Source of the DNA: CAYUXU01 sp964489695
GTDB taxonomy: Bacteria; Bacillota_I; Bacilli_A; Erysipelotrichales; Erysipelotrichaceae
DNA: 35,718 nt
Assembly: GCA_964489695.1 (NCBI GenBank)
Contig: CAZAZP010000009.1
Span: forward strand, 1-35,718
Direction of reading: 5' to 3'
Below are positions 16,559 to 25,976 of the stretch, in pieces; within the stretch, counting starts at the first letter, position 1, and each line of letters starts with the position of its first letter. A program made the translations under genes and the position numbers. Under the pieces are notes generated by a model that worked only from the letters and a program-made list of their open reading frames with translations, was not told the origin of the DNA and did not search any database.

Positions 16559-17328
16559 ATGTTAAGCTGGAAAAGCTTAGTATAATTCAGTTTTAACTGC
16601 TGACTAACCTGTTTTTCCGGTAGATCTTTCAGTTTCGCCACGGCGGCCCCGACTAAAGCCACATAACTGGGCTCATTTAATTTTCCACGATATGGAACCG
16701 GGGCGAGATAAGGACTATCAGTTTCAATTAACAAATATTCTAATGGAGTACTTTGGACGACTGCTTGCATTAATTGACCATTTTTAAACGTCACAATCCC
16801 ACCAACCGCAATTAGAAAGCCTAACTCAATAAATTTTTTGGCCATGGTGCTATCACCAGTATAACAATGCATTATTCCACCGCGGTATACTTTCGCTTGT
16901 TTTAATATTTGATAAGTATCCGCTAACGAATCACGTAAATGAATAATGACTGGTAAATTATATTGATTAGCTAAAGCTAGTTGACGCTTAAAGACGGCTT
17001 TTTGTAAGGCTTGATTATCTTTGGTCCAATAATAATCTAAGCCAATTTCTCCAATCGCGACTAGTTTACCCGCTTGAATTATTTCTTCCAATTTCAACCA
17101 GTCAGTTTCCGTTAACGACGACACAGCTTCGGGATGAAAACCAAAGGCAATATCAATTCCTGGATATTTAGCTTGGATTTCTACCGCCATCTCATACTCT
17201 TTGGCGGTTAAAGTAATAATTAAAACTCGACTTACGCCAGCTGGCTTTAAACGCGCATAATATGCCGGAAAATCTTTTAAATAGCGCTCATCGCAAAAAT
17301 GGGCATGGGAATCAATCCACTCTAACAT
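16555..17328 (-). CDS. tatD: TatD family metal-dependent hydrolase
   Basis: This 257-residue TIM-barrel hydrolase is a probable 3'-5' DNase of the TatD/YabD type. All metal ligands are visible: His8 and His10 in 'SHAHF', Glu94 in 'GEIGLDYY', His130 in 'IIHLRDS', His154 in 'MHCYTG' and Asp204 in 'ETDSPYLAP'. It starts 6 bp after the mnmE stop and probably shares that transcript. The position before the YabE-like gene and rnmV matches Bacillus. Confidence 0.95.
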   Translation of the reverse strand: MLEWIDSHAHFCDERYLKDFPAYYARLKPAGVSRVLIITLTAKEYEMAVEIQAKYPGIDIAFGFHPEAVSSLTETDWLKLEEIIQAGKLVAIGEIGLDYYWTKDNQALQKAVFKRQLALANQYNLPVIIHLRDSLADTYQILKQAKVYRGGIMHCYTGDSTMAKKFIELGFLIAVGGIVTFKNGQLMQAVVQSTPLEYLLIETDSPYLAPVPYRGKLNEPSYVALVGAAVAKLKDLPEKQVSQQLKLNYTKLFQLNI

Positions 17329-17334
17329 AAATAC

Positions 17335-18654
17335 CTACTTTCCTAAACAGAAATTACTAAATAAAGTATCTAATAAATCATCACGACTACTTTCGCCTAA
17401 AATATCTTTTAATAAGAAGTATGCTAGTTCTAAGTCTAACACCACTAAGTCTAAATCAACGGCGGCTAAAACCGCAGCTAACGCTTGATCAATCGCGGTA
17501 GCGGCTTCTTTGGCTAGACCAATTTGTCTTTCATTATTTAACACTTCTAAGTCGCGAACTTGAGCATTTTGTTCAAATAGTGCTTCAATCTGGTTAATTA
17601 AAGGTGCAATCTCATTTTTTAAAGCACTAATATTTAAATGGCTACCACGCCATAAATCCGCTTTGTTATTGACAATTATATGGGGCCGATTAGCGAACGT
17701 ATCTAAAACTTGTTGTTCTTCAACGCTAATGCGATCTTCGCTAATCACCATAATAATCAATTCAGCTTCCGCAATCGCTTGTTTAGTTTTATCGATCCCG
17801 ATTTGTTCCACGATATCATAAGTATGGCGAATACCAGCCGTATCAATTAAGTGCAACGTAACATTATTTAGCCGCACAACCCCTTCAACCCAATCGCGCG
17901 TCGTTCCTTCAATTTCGGTGACGATCGCTTTATCTTCTTTAAGTAAGGCATTAAAAAGACTAGATTTACCCACATTCGGTTTGCCAATAATCGCTGTTTT
18001 TACCCCCGTTTTTAAAACTCGTCCCATTTCAGCTTGGGTAATTAACTGTTTGAGTTGCGTTTGCCAGCTGTGTAAATGAGGTAAAACCATTTCATGACTT
18101 AATACGGTCACATCATCATATTCTGGATAATCAATATTAACTTCAATCGTGCCAATTACCGCTAACAATTGATCAATGATTGGTTGAATTAAATGTTGAA
18201 TACTACCACCTAAACCCGCAATGGCTTGGCGTGAACTATATTCATTTTGCGCTAAAATTAAATCATTCGCGGCTTCAGCTTGGGTTAAATCAATCCGCCC
18301 ATTTAAAAAAGCGCGACTAGTAAACTCGCCCGGTAAGGCTAAACGAATACCCGTCCCTAAAATTAAAGCTAAGACTTTTTTAGTCACATAAACACCGCCA
18401 TGACAATTAATTTCTACAACGTCTTCGCAAGTATAAGAGTATGGTGCTTTAAAAATAGAAACTAAAACTTCATCAACAATATTTTCACCATCATAAATAT
18501 GGCCATAATTAATGGTGTTCGCTGCTAGCTTCGTTAAATTCTTACTAAAAATTGTGGAAACTTTTGCTAACGCTTGATCACCACTAATTTTAATAATGGA
18601 AATGGCTCCCGCTTGTAAAGGAGTAGCAATCGCCGCAATTGTATCAGTCAACAT
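17335..18654 (-). CDS. mnmE: tRNA uridine-5-carboxymethylaminomethyl(34) synthesis GTPase
   Basis: MnmE works with MnmG (also in this window) to modify U34 of tRNAs that read two-fold degenerate codons. The 439-residue protein has the N-terminal folate-binding domain, a G domain inserted in a helical domain, and the C-terminal 'CLGK' motif. G motifs: 'GKPNVGKS' (224-231), 'GTTRD', 'DTAG' and 'NKAD'. A GTG one codon earlier is in frame, but the ATG at 18654 has better spacing from AGGAG. It follows the ArsR gene by 11 bp and its ribosome site touches the ArsR stop, so both lie on one transcript. In many Bacillota mnmE is next to mnmG; here they are 9 kb apart. Confidence 0.96.
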   Translation of the reverse strand: MLTDTIAAIATPLQAGAISIIKISGDQALAKVSTIFSKNLTKLAANTINYGHIYDGENIVDEVLVSIFKAPYSYTCEDVVEINCHGGVYVTKKVLALILGTGIRLALPGEFTSRAFLNGRIDLTQAEAANDLILAQNEYSSRQAIAGLGGSIQHLIQPIIDQLLAVIGTIEVNIDYPEYDDVTVLSHEMVLPHLHSWQTQLKQLITQAEMGRVLKTGVKTAIIGKPNVGKSSLFNALLKEDKAIVTEIEGTTRDWVEGVVRLNNVTLHLIDTAGIRHTYDIVEQIGIDKTKQAIAEAELIIMVISEDRISVEEQQVLDTFANRPHIIVNNKADLWRGSHLNISALKNEIAPLINQIEALFEQNAQVRDLEVLNNERQIGLAKEAATAIDQALAAVLAAVDLDLVVLDLELAYFLLKDILGESSRDDLLDTLFSNFCLGK

Positions 18655-18665
18655 CACTTATTCTC

Positions 18666-18965
18666 CTATTCATTAACATGGGCTAAAGCTTGTTGAAAAA
18701 TCATCACAACGTGGTCATCGACTAAGGCATAACGAACGGCTGTGCCTACTTTAGTATATTTAACTAACCGCGCATCTCGTAGTACTTTTAATTGGTGGGA
18801 AATCGCCGAATGAGACATGTTTAAGCGACTAGCGATTTCTTGGACATAGAGTTCATGATGGTATAAAGCATTAATTATCTTAATGCGGGTCTTATCCCCC
18901 AATACTTTAAATAAATGACTCACTGCACTGGCTTCTAGCTCAGTCAAGTTCAATTTGTTGGGCAT
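18666..18965 (-). CDS. ArsR/SmtB-family metal-sensing repressor, probably zinc-responsive
   Basis: This 99-residue winged-helix repressor shows the ArsR pattern with 'LGDKTRIKIINAL', the 'ELYVQEIA' helix and the recognition helix 'SHSAISHQLKVLRDA'. There is no Cys-x-Cys arsenic site. The C-terminal helix instead carries Asp83, His85, His96 and Glu99, with the same spacing as the alpha-5 zinc site of SmtB (Asp104, His106, His117, Glu120). An ATG nine bases upstream (18974) abuts the GGGAGG, so the second ATG is used. The promoter has an operator-like dyad at the start site, which indicates self-repression. The only cotranscribed genes downstream are mnmE and tatD; no metal transporter is adjacent. 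Confidence 0.9.
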   Translation of the reverse strand: MPNKLNLTELEASAVSHLFKVLGDKTRIKIINALYHHELYVQEIASRLNMSHSAISHQLKVLRDARLVKYTKVGTAVRYALVDDHVVMIFQQALAHVNE

Positions 18966-18980
18966 TAAGCTCATCCTCCC

Positions 18981-19002
18981 TATATGAATCTTTACTCATA
19001 TA
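18981..19002. promoter_or_regulatory. ArsR/SmtB-type operator
   Basis: Seven-base arms TATATGA (18981-18987) and TCATATA (18996-19002) form a perfect hyphenated dyad with 8 bp between. This resembles the ATATGAA-N6-TTCATAT core of SmtB/CzrA operators. It overlaps the expected start site and the region just before the ArsR ribosome site. Confidence 0.7.
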
Positions 19003-19004
19003 CT

Positions 19005-19033
19005 ATCCTAGATAAATTAGGATATTTTGTCAA
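19005..19033 (-). promoter_or_regulatory. promoter of arsR-mnmE
   Basis: The minus strand reads TTGACA (19028-19033), a 17-bp spacer and TAGGAT (19005-19010). A second dyad, ATCCTA and TAGGAT with 7 bp between (19005-19023), covers the -10 box and part of the spacer and may be another binding site. Confidence 0.7.
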
Positions 19034-19058
19034 TTAGGCACTTGAATTACCTATTTAA

Positions 19059-19979
19059 TTATTTGTTAATTTTTTCTAACCAGTCATTAACAGCCAAAAT
19101 AATCTCAGTATCAGTTGTCTTGGTTAAATCATACCAATTTACTGGCATTTGATTATTAAACCAGGTATATTGGCGTTTCGCTAACCGCCTTGAATGTTTT
19201 TTGATTTGTTCTAACGTAGCGCGTTGACTCAGATAACCACGAAAGTAGTCTCGCCACTCTTTATAGCCAATCCCTTGCATTCCCAAAAAGCTAAAAGCGT
19301 TTGGATATTTTTCAATAATATCAGTTACCTCGCTTAATAAACCTTCCTTAGCCATTAACTCAACCCGTTCATTAATCACTTCATACAGTTCACTGCGTGG
19401 TCTGGTTAAACCAATAATATAAGCATCATATAATAACTGGTTTTTTTGTTGGCTTAGAACTTCACTTTTTTTATATTGTTGGACACGATTGAAAATTACC
19501 GCTCGGATTAGCCGTTGCCGATTGTTTGGGTGAATTTCAGTTAAAATCGCTGGATCATTTGCTTGTAATTCAGCATATAAAGCAGCGTTACTCAGTTTTT
19601 TTACTTCATTAATAAGATTTTTATCATTAACTTCGGGTAAGAAAATATAATCATAAAGTAAAGCTTTAATATACAAACCCGTACCACCAACTACGATTGG
19701 TAATTTACCTTGGGCCCAAATTTCTTCCATTAATTTGCGGCCCATGCTTTGGAAATTAGTCACATTATAAGCCGCTTCCAGCGGTAAAATATCAATCAAA
19801 TGGTGGGGGATCTGTTGCCGTTTAGCGGGGCTAACTTTAGCCGAACCAATATCTAAGCCTTGATAAACTTGAATACAATCACCACTGATAATTTCCCCGG
19901 CGTATTTTTCTGCTAACTTGATGGCTAATTCACTTTTACCAATCCCAGTTGGACCAACCACCACTAACACTTGTTTCAT
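19059..19979 (-). CDS. miaA: tRNA dimethylallyltransferase
   Basis: MiaA adds a dimethylallyl group to N6 of A37 in tRNAs reading U-starting codons, using the product of the isoprenoid pathway that includes ispE. The 306-residue protein has the P-loop 'GPTGIGKSEL' at residues 9-18, the 'GDCIQVYQGLDIGSAK' segment (the family usually has Ser where Cys stands), 'IPHHLID' and 'GGTGLYI'. It overlaps mutL by 4 bp and is therefore in the mutS-mutL-miaA unit. No terminator is seen between it and the ArsR promoter. Confidence 0.96.
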   Translation of the reverse strand: MKQVLVVVGPTGIGKSELAIKLAEKYAGEIISGDCIQVYQGLDIGSAKVSPAKRQQIPHHLIDILPLEAAYNVTNFQSMGRKLMEEIWAQGKLPIVVGGTGLYIKALLYDYIFLPEVNDKNLINEVKKLSNAALYAELQANDPAILTEIHPNNRQRLIRAVIFNRVQQYKKSEVLSQQKNQLLYDAYIIGLTRPRSELYEVINERVELMAKEGLLSEVTDIIEKYPNAFSFLGMQGIGYKEWRDYFRGYLSQRATLEQIKKHSRRLAKRQYTWFNNQMPVNWYDLTKTTDTEIILAVNDWLEKINK

Positions 19980-21679
19980 CGATAAAATTCCTTCAGTAAT
20001 GTCTCTTCATCAATTACGATTATCGTAGGACGCCCATGCGGACAATGATAAGGTTGTTCACATTGGCTCAGATTCACTAAGACTTGTTTCATTTCACTTA
20101 AACTTAAGTTGCGATTAAAGCGAATCGAACTATGACAAGCTGCACTGGCTAAAGCATGTTCTCTTAGTTTTAAAATATCCATCGTAGTTTCATTTTCAAG
20201 TGCGCTAATAATTTCAGCTAAAACTGTTTGTTCATCACTATCAGTTAACCAAGCGGGTAAAGTGCGGAAAATTAATTGTTGTTCCCATAATTCAGCTTGG
20301 ATATTTAACTTTTGAAAATGCTTAATCATTATTTCCGCTAACGGTTGTTGACTACTAGTTAATGGTAAAACTAAAGGTACTAGTAAAGGAACCAGTTTAG
20401 GTTCTTGATTAACTAACTTACTTAAACGTTCAAAATTAAAGCGTTCTTCCGCGGCGTGTTGATCAATAATATAAAGACCAGCTGGACCTTCACTTAAAAT
20501 GTATTTCCCACCTAATTGCCCAATCACATTTAAAGATAAAAATAAATTAGTAAAAGGGGGCGTGATTGTCTCTTGCACTTCAAACTTTGGTAAAGTTAAT
20601 TCTGGTGTAATAAATGGTGTTGGCGTATAAGCATAATCCAATTCAGCTTGTTTGGTAATCATCGGTTGATTAAGGCTAGCTACTTTTGGTGGTTGGATAG
20701 CTGTTTTTAAGGCTTGTTCTAGCTTTTCTTTAATTAATTCTGTTAGTTGTTTTTCTTTCGCTAATCTAATTTCCCATTTAGCCGGATGAACATTAACATC
20801 AATTAGTCGCTCATCCATCGTAATATTGAGCACAATTACTGGATAACGTTGACTAGGTAAATATTTCTCATAAGCCGCTAAAATTGCCTGGGTAATACTA
20901 TAAGAGCGAACCATCCGCTGATTAATAAAAATAAAGATATCATTCCGGTTAGCCCGATTAATTTTCGGTAAAAGTAGAGCCCCATGAACTTGATAATCAT
21001 AGTCGCTAAATTCATATCTAACGCTATTTTGGGCCATATTTAAGCCATAAATTATTTGGATAACACTCAGTAAATCTCCGGAGCCATTAGTCTCAAGTGA
21101 TAAACGCTCATCCGCAACTAATTTAAACGCCACTTTGGGGAAAGCTAACGCAAAGCGTTCCACAATCCTAGTGGCCATGGCTACTTCATACGGTAAACTT
21201 TTTAAATGCTTTAGTCGAGCCGGAGTTTGATAAAATAATTGTTCGACTTTAACCTGAGTTCCGCGATTGGCTGCGACAGGCGTAATTGACTCAATTTGAC
21301 TATTCGCTACGATTAATTGATGAGCTAGATCACCCGTACTACTGATCAAAGTTACTTTCGCTACCGCTGCGACTGAAGGTAAGGCCTCTCCGCGAAAGCC
21401 TAAAGAAGCGATTTGCCATAAGTCTTCAATTTGGCTAATTTTGCTCGTGGCGTGGCGTTTAAAAGCTAACTTACAATCGGCTAAACTCATCCCCGTCCCA
21501 TTATCCAGCACCTCTAAAGCTTTAATCCCGCCTTCAATAAGATTTATTTGAATCGTCGTGGCTTGAGCATCGAGACTGTTTTCAATTAATTCTTTAACAA
21601 TACCCGCTGGACGCTCGACAACTTCACCAGCCGCAATCATATTAGTCAAATGGGCGGGTAAAACTTGAATCTTATTCAT
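19976..21679 (-). CDS. mutL: DNA mismatch repair protein MutL
   Basis: This 567-residue protein is the matchmaker and nicking endonuclease of mismatch repair in bacteria without MutH. The N-terminal GHKL ATPase motifs are clear: 'ELIENSLDAQA', 'DNGTGM' and 'SLGFRGEAL'. The C-terminal endonuclease domain keeps the metal-binding 'DQHAAEER' (near 404) and the later 'ACHSSIRFN' and 'CPHGRPT' motifs, so it should be nuclease-competent. CAGGAG for its start lies inside the mutS 3' end; the two overlap by 8 bp. Confidence 0.97.
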   Translation of the reverse strand: MNKIQVLPAHLTNMIAAGEVVERPAGIVKELIENSLDAQATTIQINLIEGGIKALEVLDNGTGMSLADCKLAFKRHATSKISQIEDLWQIASLGFRGEALPSVAAVAKVTLISSTGDLAHQLIVANSQIESITPVAANRGTQVKVEQLFYQTPARLKHLKSLPYEVAMATRIVERFALAFPKVAFKLVADERLSLETNGSGDLLSVIQIIYGLNMAQNSVRYEFSDYDYQVHGALLLPKINRANRNDIFIFINQRMVRSYSITQAILAAYEKYLPSQRYPVIVLNITMDERLIDVNVHPAKWEIRLAKEKQLTELIKEKLEQALKTAIQPPKVASLNQPMITKQAELDYAYTPTPFITPELTLPKFEVQETITPPFTNLFLSLNVIGQLGGKYILSEGPAGLYIIDQHAAEERFNFERLSKLVNQEPKLVPLLVPLVLPLTSSQQPLAEIMIKHFQKLNIQAELWEQQLIFRTLPAWLTDSDEQTVLAEIISALENETTMDILKLREHALASAACHSSIRFNRNLSLSEMKQVLVNLSQCEQPYHCPHGRPTIIVIDEETLLKEFYR

Positions 21680-24191
21680 TTTCGGACTCCTGTTTTAACT
21701 GTGCTAATTTCTCTAAAGCCGCTAACGGGGTTAATTGATTAATATCAACTAATTTTAATTGATTCATGACAGCTTGATAATTAGCCGGTATTTTAATTAT
21801 TTCAATTACTTCATTAACAATCGGTAAAGTAGTTGGTGCTTTGACTAAAACCGCTAAAATAGCTTGCGCTCTTTTCGTTACTACTTCAGGCAAGCCAGCT
21901 AAAGTCGCAACATGTAAGCCATAGGAGCGATTAATCACGCCGCGTTTAATTTGATAAAGGAAGGTAATCTTCTCAGCTGCTTCTAAAACTAAGACATGAT
22001 AATTAATCACCCCACTAATTAGTTTTTCTAGTTCCGTTAATTCATGATAATGAGTTGAAAAAATCGTCGTGGCTTGTAAGTGATTTGCTAAATACTCAAT
22101 CATCGCTTGGGCTAAGGCCATCCCATCATAAGTGGAAGTACCCCGACCAATTTCATCAAATAGCACTAAGGAATGTTGAGTCGCCCGACTTAACGCGGTA
22201 TTAGCTTCACTCATTTCAACCATAAAAGTTGAACGGCCACCCAGAATATCATCGCTCGCTCCCATCCGGGTAAAGATCTGATCAAAAATTGGTAGCTCAC
22301 ACTCCAGCGCTGGTACATAACAACCTAACTGTGCCATAATCACAATTAAAGCATTTTGTCGCATATAAGTTGTTTTCCCACCCATATTGGGTCCAGTTAA
22401 AACCATGACTTGATCAAGTGGAGAAAAGATCCAATCATTTTCAACGTATTTTTGTTCTAATAGTTTCGCTAACATCGGATGACGACCCTTAATAACTTTT
22501 ATTGATCGTTGCTCAGTAAAGCTTGGTTTAACAAAATTAGCTTGATCAGATACTTCCGCTAAACTAACTAAAATATCAATTTCAGCTAAGTCATGGGCCA
22601 GATTTTGAAGAGGGGTTAGTTGTTGTTTTATTTTCTCAACTAATTGTTGGAAGAGCTCAAGTTCTAGCGCTAAAGCTTGTTCTTGCGCTGCTAAAGCTTC
22701 AGCTTCAAATTTTGATAAGTCTTCATTAACAAACCGTTCCGCGTTAACTAACGTTTGTTTCCGCAAATAATTATATTCTGGTTTAATTAAATTGAGATTC
22801 CCTTTGGAAACTTCAAAATAGTAACCATAAACCCGGTTATAGCCAATCTTTAAATTCTTAATCCCTGTTTTATCTCGTTCTTTTTGTTCTAACTCTAAAA
22901 GATATTGACTAGCATTTTGTTTTAACGTCCGTAAATGATCAAGTTCTAGATGATAACCCGCTTGAATAAAACCACCTTCTCGCATATGAGCTGGTAGCTC
23001 AGTGACTAATGCTTGCTCTAATTCATTTTGTAATGACTGAAATTTCTCTGGTTCATTTAGCTTTAATTGATAAGGAATACTCTTGCATAATTCATAAATT
23101 GTAGGAACAACCGCTAAAGTTTTTTCTAACCGCTTTAAATCTAAAGCATTAATTGTTTCATAAACGGCTTTGGTTAAAATACGCGGTAAATCATAGATTG
23201 ATCTTAACGCCAATTTCAAATTAGCGCGCACTAGACGATTTTCGACTAACGTGCTAATTGCGGTCTGACGTTTTTCAATTGCCTCTTTTCGCGCTAATGG
23301 TCGTAAAACCCATTCGCGTAAGAGCCGACTACCATAAGCGCTTTGGGTTTGATCTAAATAATCCCAAAGGGTATTGACTTTACTTTTATCTTTTAAAGTG
23401 GCGACTAATTCCAAGTTATTAACTGTCGCGTAATCAAGTTCTAAATATTCCGCTTGGTTTATTTCAATCGTAAATAAATCAACCAGATTACGCTTTTGGG
23501 TAGCTGTTAAATAATTAAGTAACCGCCCTAAAGCTCTTTTATGCTGATCATCTTTCACTAAGTCACTTAGTTTTTGATATTCAGCGGGGATGAATTCATT
23601 TTCTTCAGTTGATAAAGCGATATTTAAGTGTTGTAATAACGGGGTTAAATTATTTTTTACAGCTTGATCGACTACTAATTCTTTAATATTATGACTTAAA
23701 ACAAATTCTAATAAGTCACTCAGCTCGAAACCAATTATTTTGAAGTTTAAACTGCCTTGAATTAGTTCACCATAAACACAAGCATAGCCACTAGCTAAAG
23801 TGGTTAACGCTGCGATAAACACACTTTGGTTATCATGATTAAAATCTTCAAATACCGTGCCTGGTGTTATTACGCGCACCACATCGCGTTTTACAATCCC
23901 AACCGCACTGGCGGGGTCTTCTAATTGTTCCACGATCGCAATCTTATAACCTTTATTAACTAATCTAAGTAAATAAGTATCGACCGCATGATAAGGTACG
24001 CCACACATCGGAACTCGCTCTTTTACCCCGGCTTGTCGACCAGTGAGAACTAAGTCTAACTCATAAGCCGCAATTTTAGCATCCTCAAAAAACATTTCAT
24101 AAAAATCACCCAGCCGATAAAAAACTAACGTATCCGGGTAATTAGCCTTGACACTCAAATATTGCTGCATCATCGGGGTATATTGCTTCAT
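21672..24191 (-). CDS. mutS: DNA mismatch repair protein MutS
   Basis: This 839-residue mismatch-recognition ATPase is full length for MutS1. The N-terminal 'FYRLGDFYEMF' carries the Phe-x-Glu that wedges into the mismatch. The ATPase has 'TGPNMGGKTTYMRQ' (near 600), 'DEIGRGTSTYDG' and 'STHYHEL'. AAGGAG precedes the ATG. It heads the transcript mutS-mutL-miaA, which may read on into arsR-mnmE. Confidence 0.98.
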   Translation of the reverse strand: MKQYTPMMQQYLSVKANYPDTLVFYRLGDFYEMFFEDAKIAAYELDLVLTGRQAGVKERVPMCGVPYHAVDTYLLRLVNKGYKIAIVEQLEDPASAVGIVKRDVVRVITPGTVFEDFNHDNQSVFIAALTTLASGYACVYGELIQGSLNFKIIGFELSDLLEFVLSHNIKELVVDQAVKNNLTPLLQHLNIALSTEENEFIPAEYQKLSDLVKDDQHKRALGRLLNYLTATQKRNLVDLFTIEINQAEYLELDYATVNNLELVATLKDKSKVNTLWDYLDQTQSAYGSRLLREWVLRPLARKEAIEKRQTAISTLVENRLVRANLKLALRSIYDLPRILTKAVYETINALDLKRLEKTLAVVPTIYELCKSIPYQLKLNEPEKFQSLQNELEQALVTELPAHMREGGFIQAGYHLELDHLRTLKQNASQYLLELEQKERDKTGIKNLKIGYNRVYGYYFEVSKGNLNLIKPEYNYLRKQTLVNAERFVNEDLSKFEAEALAAQEQALALELELFQQLVEKIKQQLTPLQNLAHDLAEIDILVSLAEVSDQANFVKPSFTEQRSIKVIKGRHPMLAKLLEQKYVENDWIFSPLDQVMVLTGPNMGGKTTYMRQNALIVIMAQLGCYVPALECELPIFDQIFTRMGASDDILGGRSTFMVEMSEANTALSRATQHSLVLFDEIGRGTSTYDGMALAQAMIEYLANHLQATTIFSTHYHELTELEKLISGVINYHVLVLEAAEKITFLYQIKRGVINRSYGLHVATLAGLPEVVTKRAQAILAVLVKAPTTLPIVNEVIEIIKIPANYQAVMNQLKLVDINQLTPLAALEKLAQLKQESENE

Positions 24192-24212
24192 AACTACTCC
24201 TTACCTGTCTCA

Positions 24213-24221
24213 ATTATATCA
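24213..24221 (-). promoter_or_regulatory. extended -10 promoter for mutS-mutL-miaA
   Basis: The minus strand reads TGATATAAT: TATAAT at 24213-24218 with the TG extension, 22 bp before the mutS start. No good -35 is visible. Confidence 0.6.
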
Positions 24222-24243
24222 AATTTATTTCTTGATGTTGGCT

Positions 24244-24278
24244 AATTAAAAAACTAAGCTCCCAACCAGAACTTAGTT
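24244..24278 (-). terminator. terminator of the mnmG-rsmG-noc-parA-parB operon
   Basis: Arms at 24252-24261 and 24269-24278 pair over about 10 bp with one wobble. On the minus strand a run of T follows. It lies 28 bp after the parB stop. Confidence 0.8.
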
Positions 24279-24305
24279 ATAATTAGTTAGCGCTAATAAT
24301 GATTA

Positions 24306-25184
24306 CTATTTATCCAACTCCGTTAAATTTAATAGCTCCAAAATTCGATTTAAATCCTCCGTATCGTTGAACTTAATCGTTAATCGATGTTCATCTAACC
24401 AAACAGCAGTTTGAAGTTTACTCGCAATTTGTTGCTTAAGTTCTAATAAATATTTATTAACGGGTAGATCTTTTGTTTTAGCTGGTTGGGAACCTGTTTT
24501 TAATAGTTGTTCCACCGCCCGCACGCTAAGCTTTTCTTGTTTGATTTTTTCAGCTAAGTCAAGAATCTTTTGCTTATCATTTAGCGTAATTAAAGGTCGA
24601 ACATGTCCCATTGTTAACTCACCATTATGGACATCATTTTGGACTTCAGCTGGTAACTTTAATAAACGTAATAAGTTCGCGACATGTTCGCGGGATTTTG
24701 AGACACGTAAAGCAATCTTTTCTTGGGTATAGTTAAGCTTTTTAAGCATGGTCTCATAAGCAATCGCTTCTTCAATGACACTTAAGTTTTCTCGTTGAAT
24801 GTTTTCTAATAATCCAATTTCTAACATCATTTCGTCCGTAAAATCCACAATAATAGCTGGAATTTGGGTTAAGCCAGCTGTTTCCGCTGCTCGTACCCGC
24901 CGTTCACCGGCGATTAATTGAAAACCATTAACCGTTTCCCGCACTAAAATTGGGGTAAAGACCCCATGTTGGGCAATCGATTCAGCTAACTCCGCAATCT
25001 TTTCGGCCTTAAATTCTTTCCGGGGTTGATACGGATTAGGCATAATTTTAGCTAAAGGGATATTTTGTTTACGGCCAATCGAATCTTCCGGTCGTTGTTG
25101 GATGTCTTCAATAATTGCTGACAAATCTTCACCGAAAATCGCTCCTAAGCCTTTGCCTAACCGTCGATTATCTTGCTCTGCCAT
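24306..25184 (-). CDS. parB: chromosome partitioning protein ParB (Spo0J)
   Basis: This CTP-dependent DNA clamp loads at parS sites near the origin and recruits SMC. The 292-residue protein has the ParA-activating N-terminus 'RRLGKGLGAIFG', the CTP-binding 'GERRVRAA' box and 'ENIQRENLS', then the helix-turn-helix 'YTQEKIALRVSKSREHVANLLRLL' region and a C-terminal dimer domain. AGGAGG precedes the ATG. It is the last gene of its operon. Confidence 0.96.
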   Translation of the reverse strand: MAEQDNRRLGKGLGAIFGEDLSAIIEDIQQRPEDSIGRKQNIPLAKIMPNPYQPRKEFKAEKIAELAESIAQHGVFTPILVRETVNGFQLIAGERRVRAAETAGLTQIPAIIVDFTDEMMLEIGLLENIQRENLSVIEEAIAYETMLKKLNYTQEKIALRVSKSREHVANLLRLLKLPAEVQNDVHNGELTMGHVRPLITLNDKQKILDLAEKIKQEKLSVRAVEQLLKTGSQPAKTKDLPVNKYLLELKQQIASKLQTAVWLDEHRLTIKFNDTEDLNRILELLNLTELDK

Positions 25185-25192
25185 AAAACCTC

Positions 25193-25963
25193 CTATTGAT
25201 TATTCGCTAAAACCTCTTTAGCCAAGGCGGCGTAAGCTTTAGCGCCTTCTGATCGAATATCGTATTCAAAGATAGATTGCCCCCTTGATGGTGCTTCTGA
25301 TAACTTCACATTGCGGGGAATATACGCTTGATAAACACGTTCTTTGAAATATTTTTGCACTTCTTGTTGAACTTCTAAACTTAACCGGGTCCGTGCATCA
25401 AACATCGTTAATAGGACCCCTTCAATTAAAAGATTATTATTAAACAAACGTTGGACTAAACGGATAGTCGATAATAATTGGGTTAAACCTTCTAAAGCAT
25501 AATACTCACATTGCACCGGGATAATGACAGAATCAGCGGCGGTAAAGGCGTTAGTATTAAGTAAACCTAAGGACGGGGGACAATCAATTAAAATAAAGTC
25601 ATATAAATGTTTGGCGGGATATAATTTTTGTTGTAATAACCGTTCTCGACCACTTTTCAACTGCGCAAGTTCGATATCAGAGCCAGCTAAAGAAATCGTG
25701 GCAGGAATTAAGTCTAGTGGTGGCATCGAAATATTAATTAAAGTATCACTGAAAGTTATTTCAGGTTTCATAATCAAATCATAAGAACAATGCTTAATCT
25801 GATTGCGTAAGGCACCAATCCCTTGGGTCGCATTACCTTGCGGATCAAAATCAACAATTAAAACCTTCTTGCCCAGATAGGCTAAACTAGCGGCTAAGTT
25901 AATGGTGGTTGTAGTTTTCCCAACTCCGCCTTTTTGATTCGCTACCGCAATAATCTTCCCCAT
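25193..25963 (-). CDS. parA: chromosome partitioning ATPase ParA (Soj)
   Basis: This 256-residue ParA/MinD-type ATPase has the deviant Walker A 'KGGVGKTT' (11-18) with the signature lysine, the switch 'VDFDPQGNAT', and Walker B 'ILIDCPPSLG'. With ParB it acts in origin segregation and control of DnaA. It sits 8 bp upstream of parB and 13 bp after noc. Confidence 0.97.
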   Translation of the reverse strand: MGKIIAVANQKGGVGKTTTTINLAASLAYLGKKVLIVDFDPQGNATQGIGALRNQIKHCSYDLIMKPEITFSDTLINISMPPLDLIPATISLAGSDIELAQLKSGRERLLQQKLYPAKHLYDFILIDCPPSLGLLNTNAFTAADSVIIPVQCEYYALEGLTQLLSTIRLVQRLFNNNLLIEGVLLTMFDARTRLSLEVQQEVQKYFKERVYQAYIPRNVKLSEAPSRGQSIFEYDIRSEGAKAYAALAKEVLANNQ

Positions 25964-25976
25964 AACTTGACCCTTT

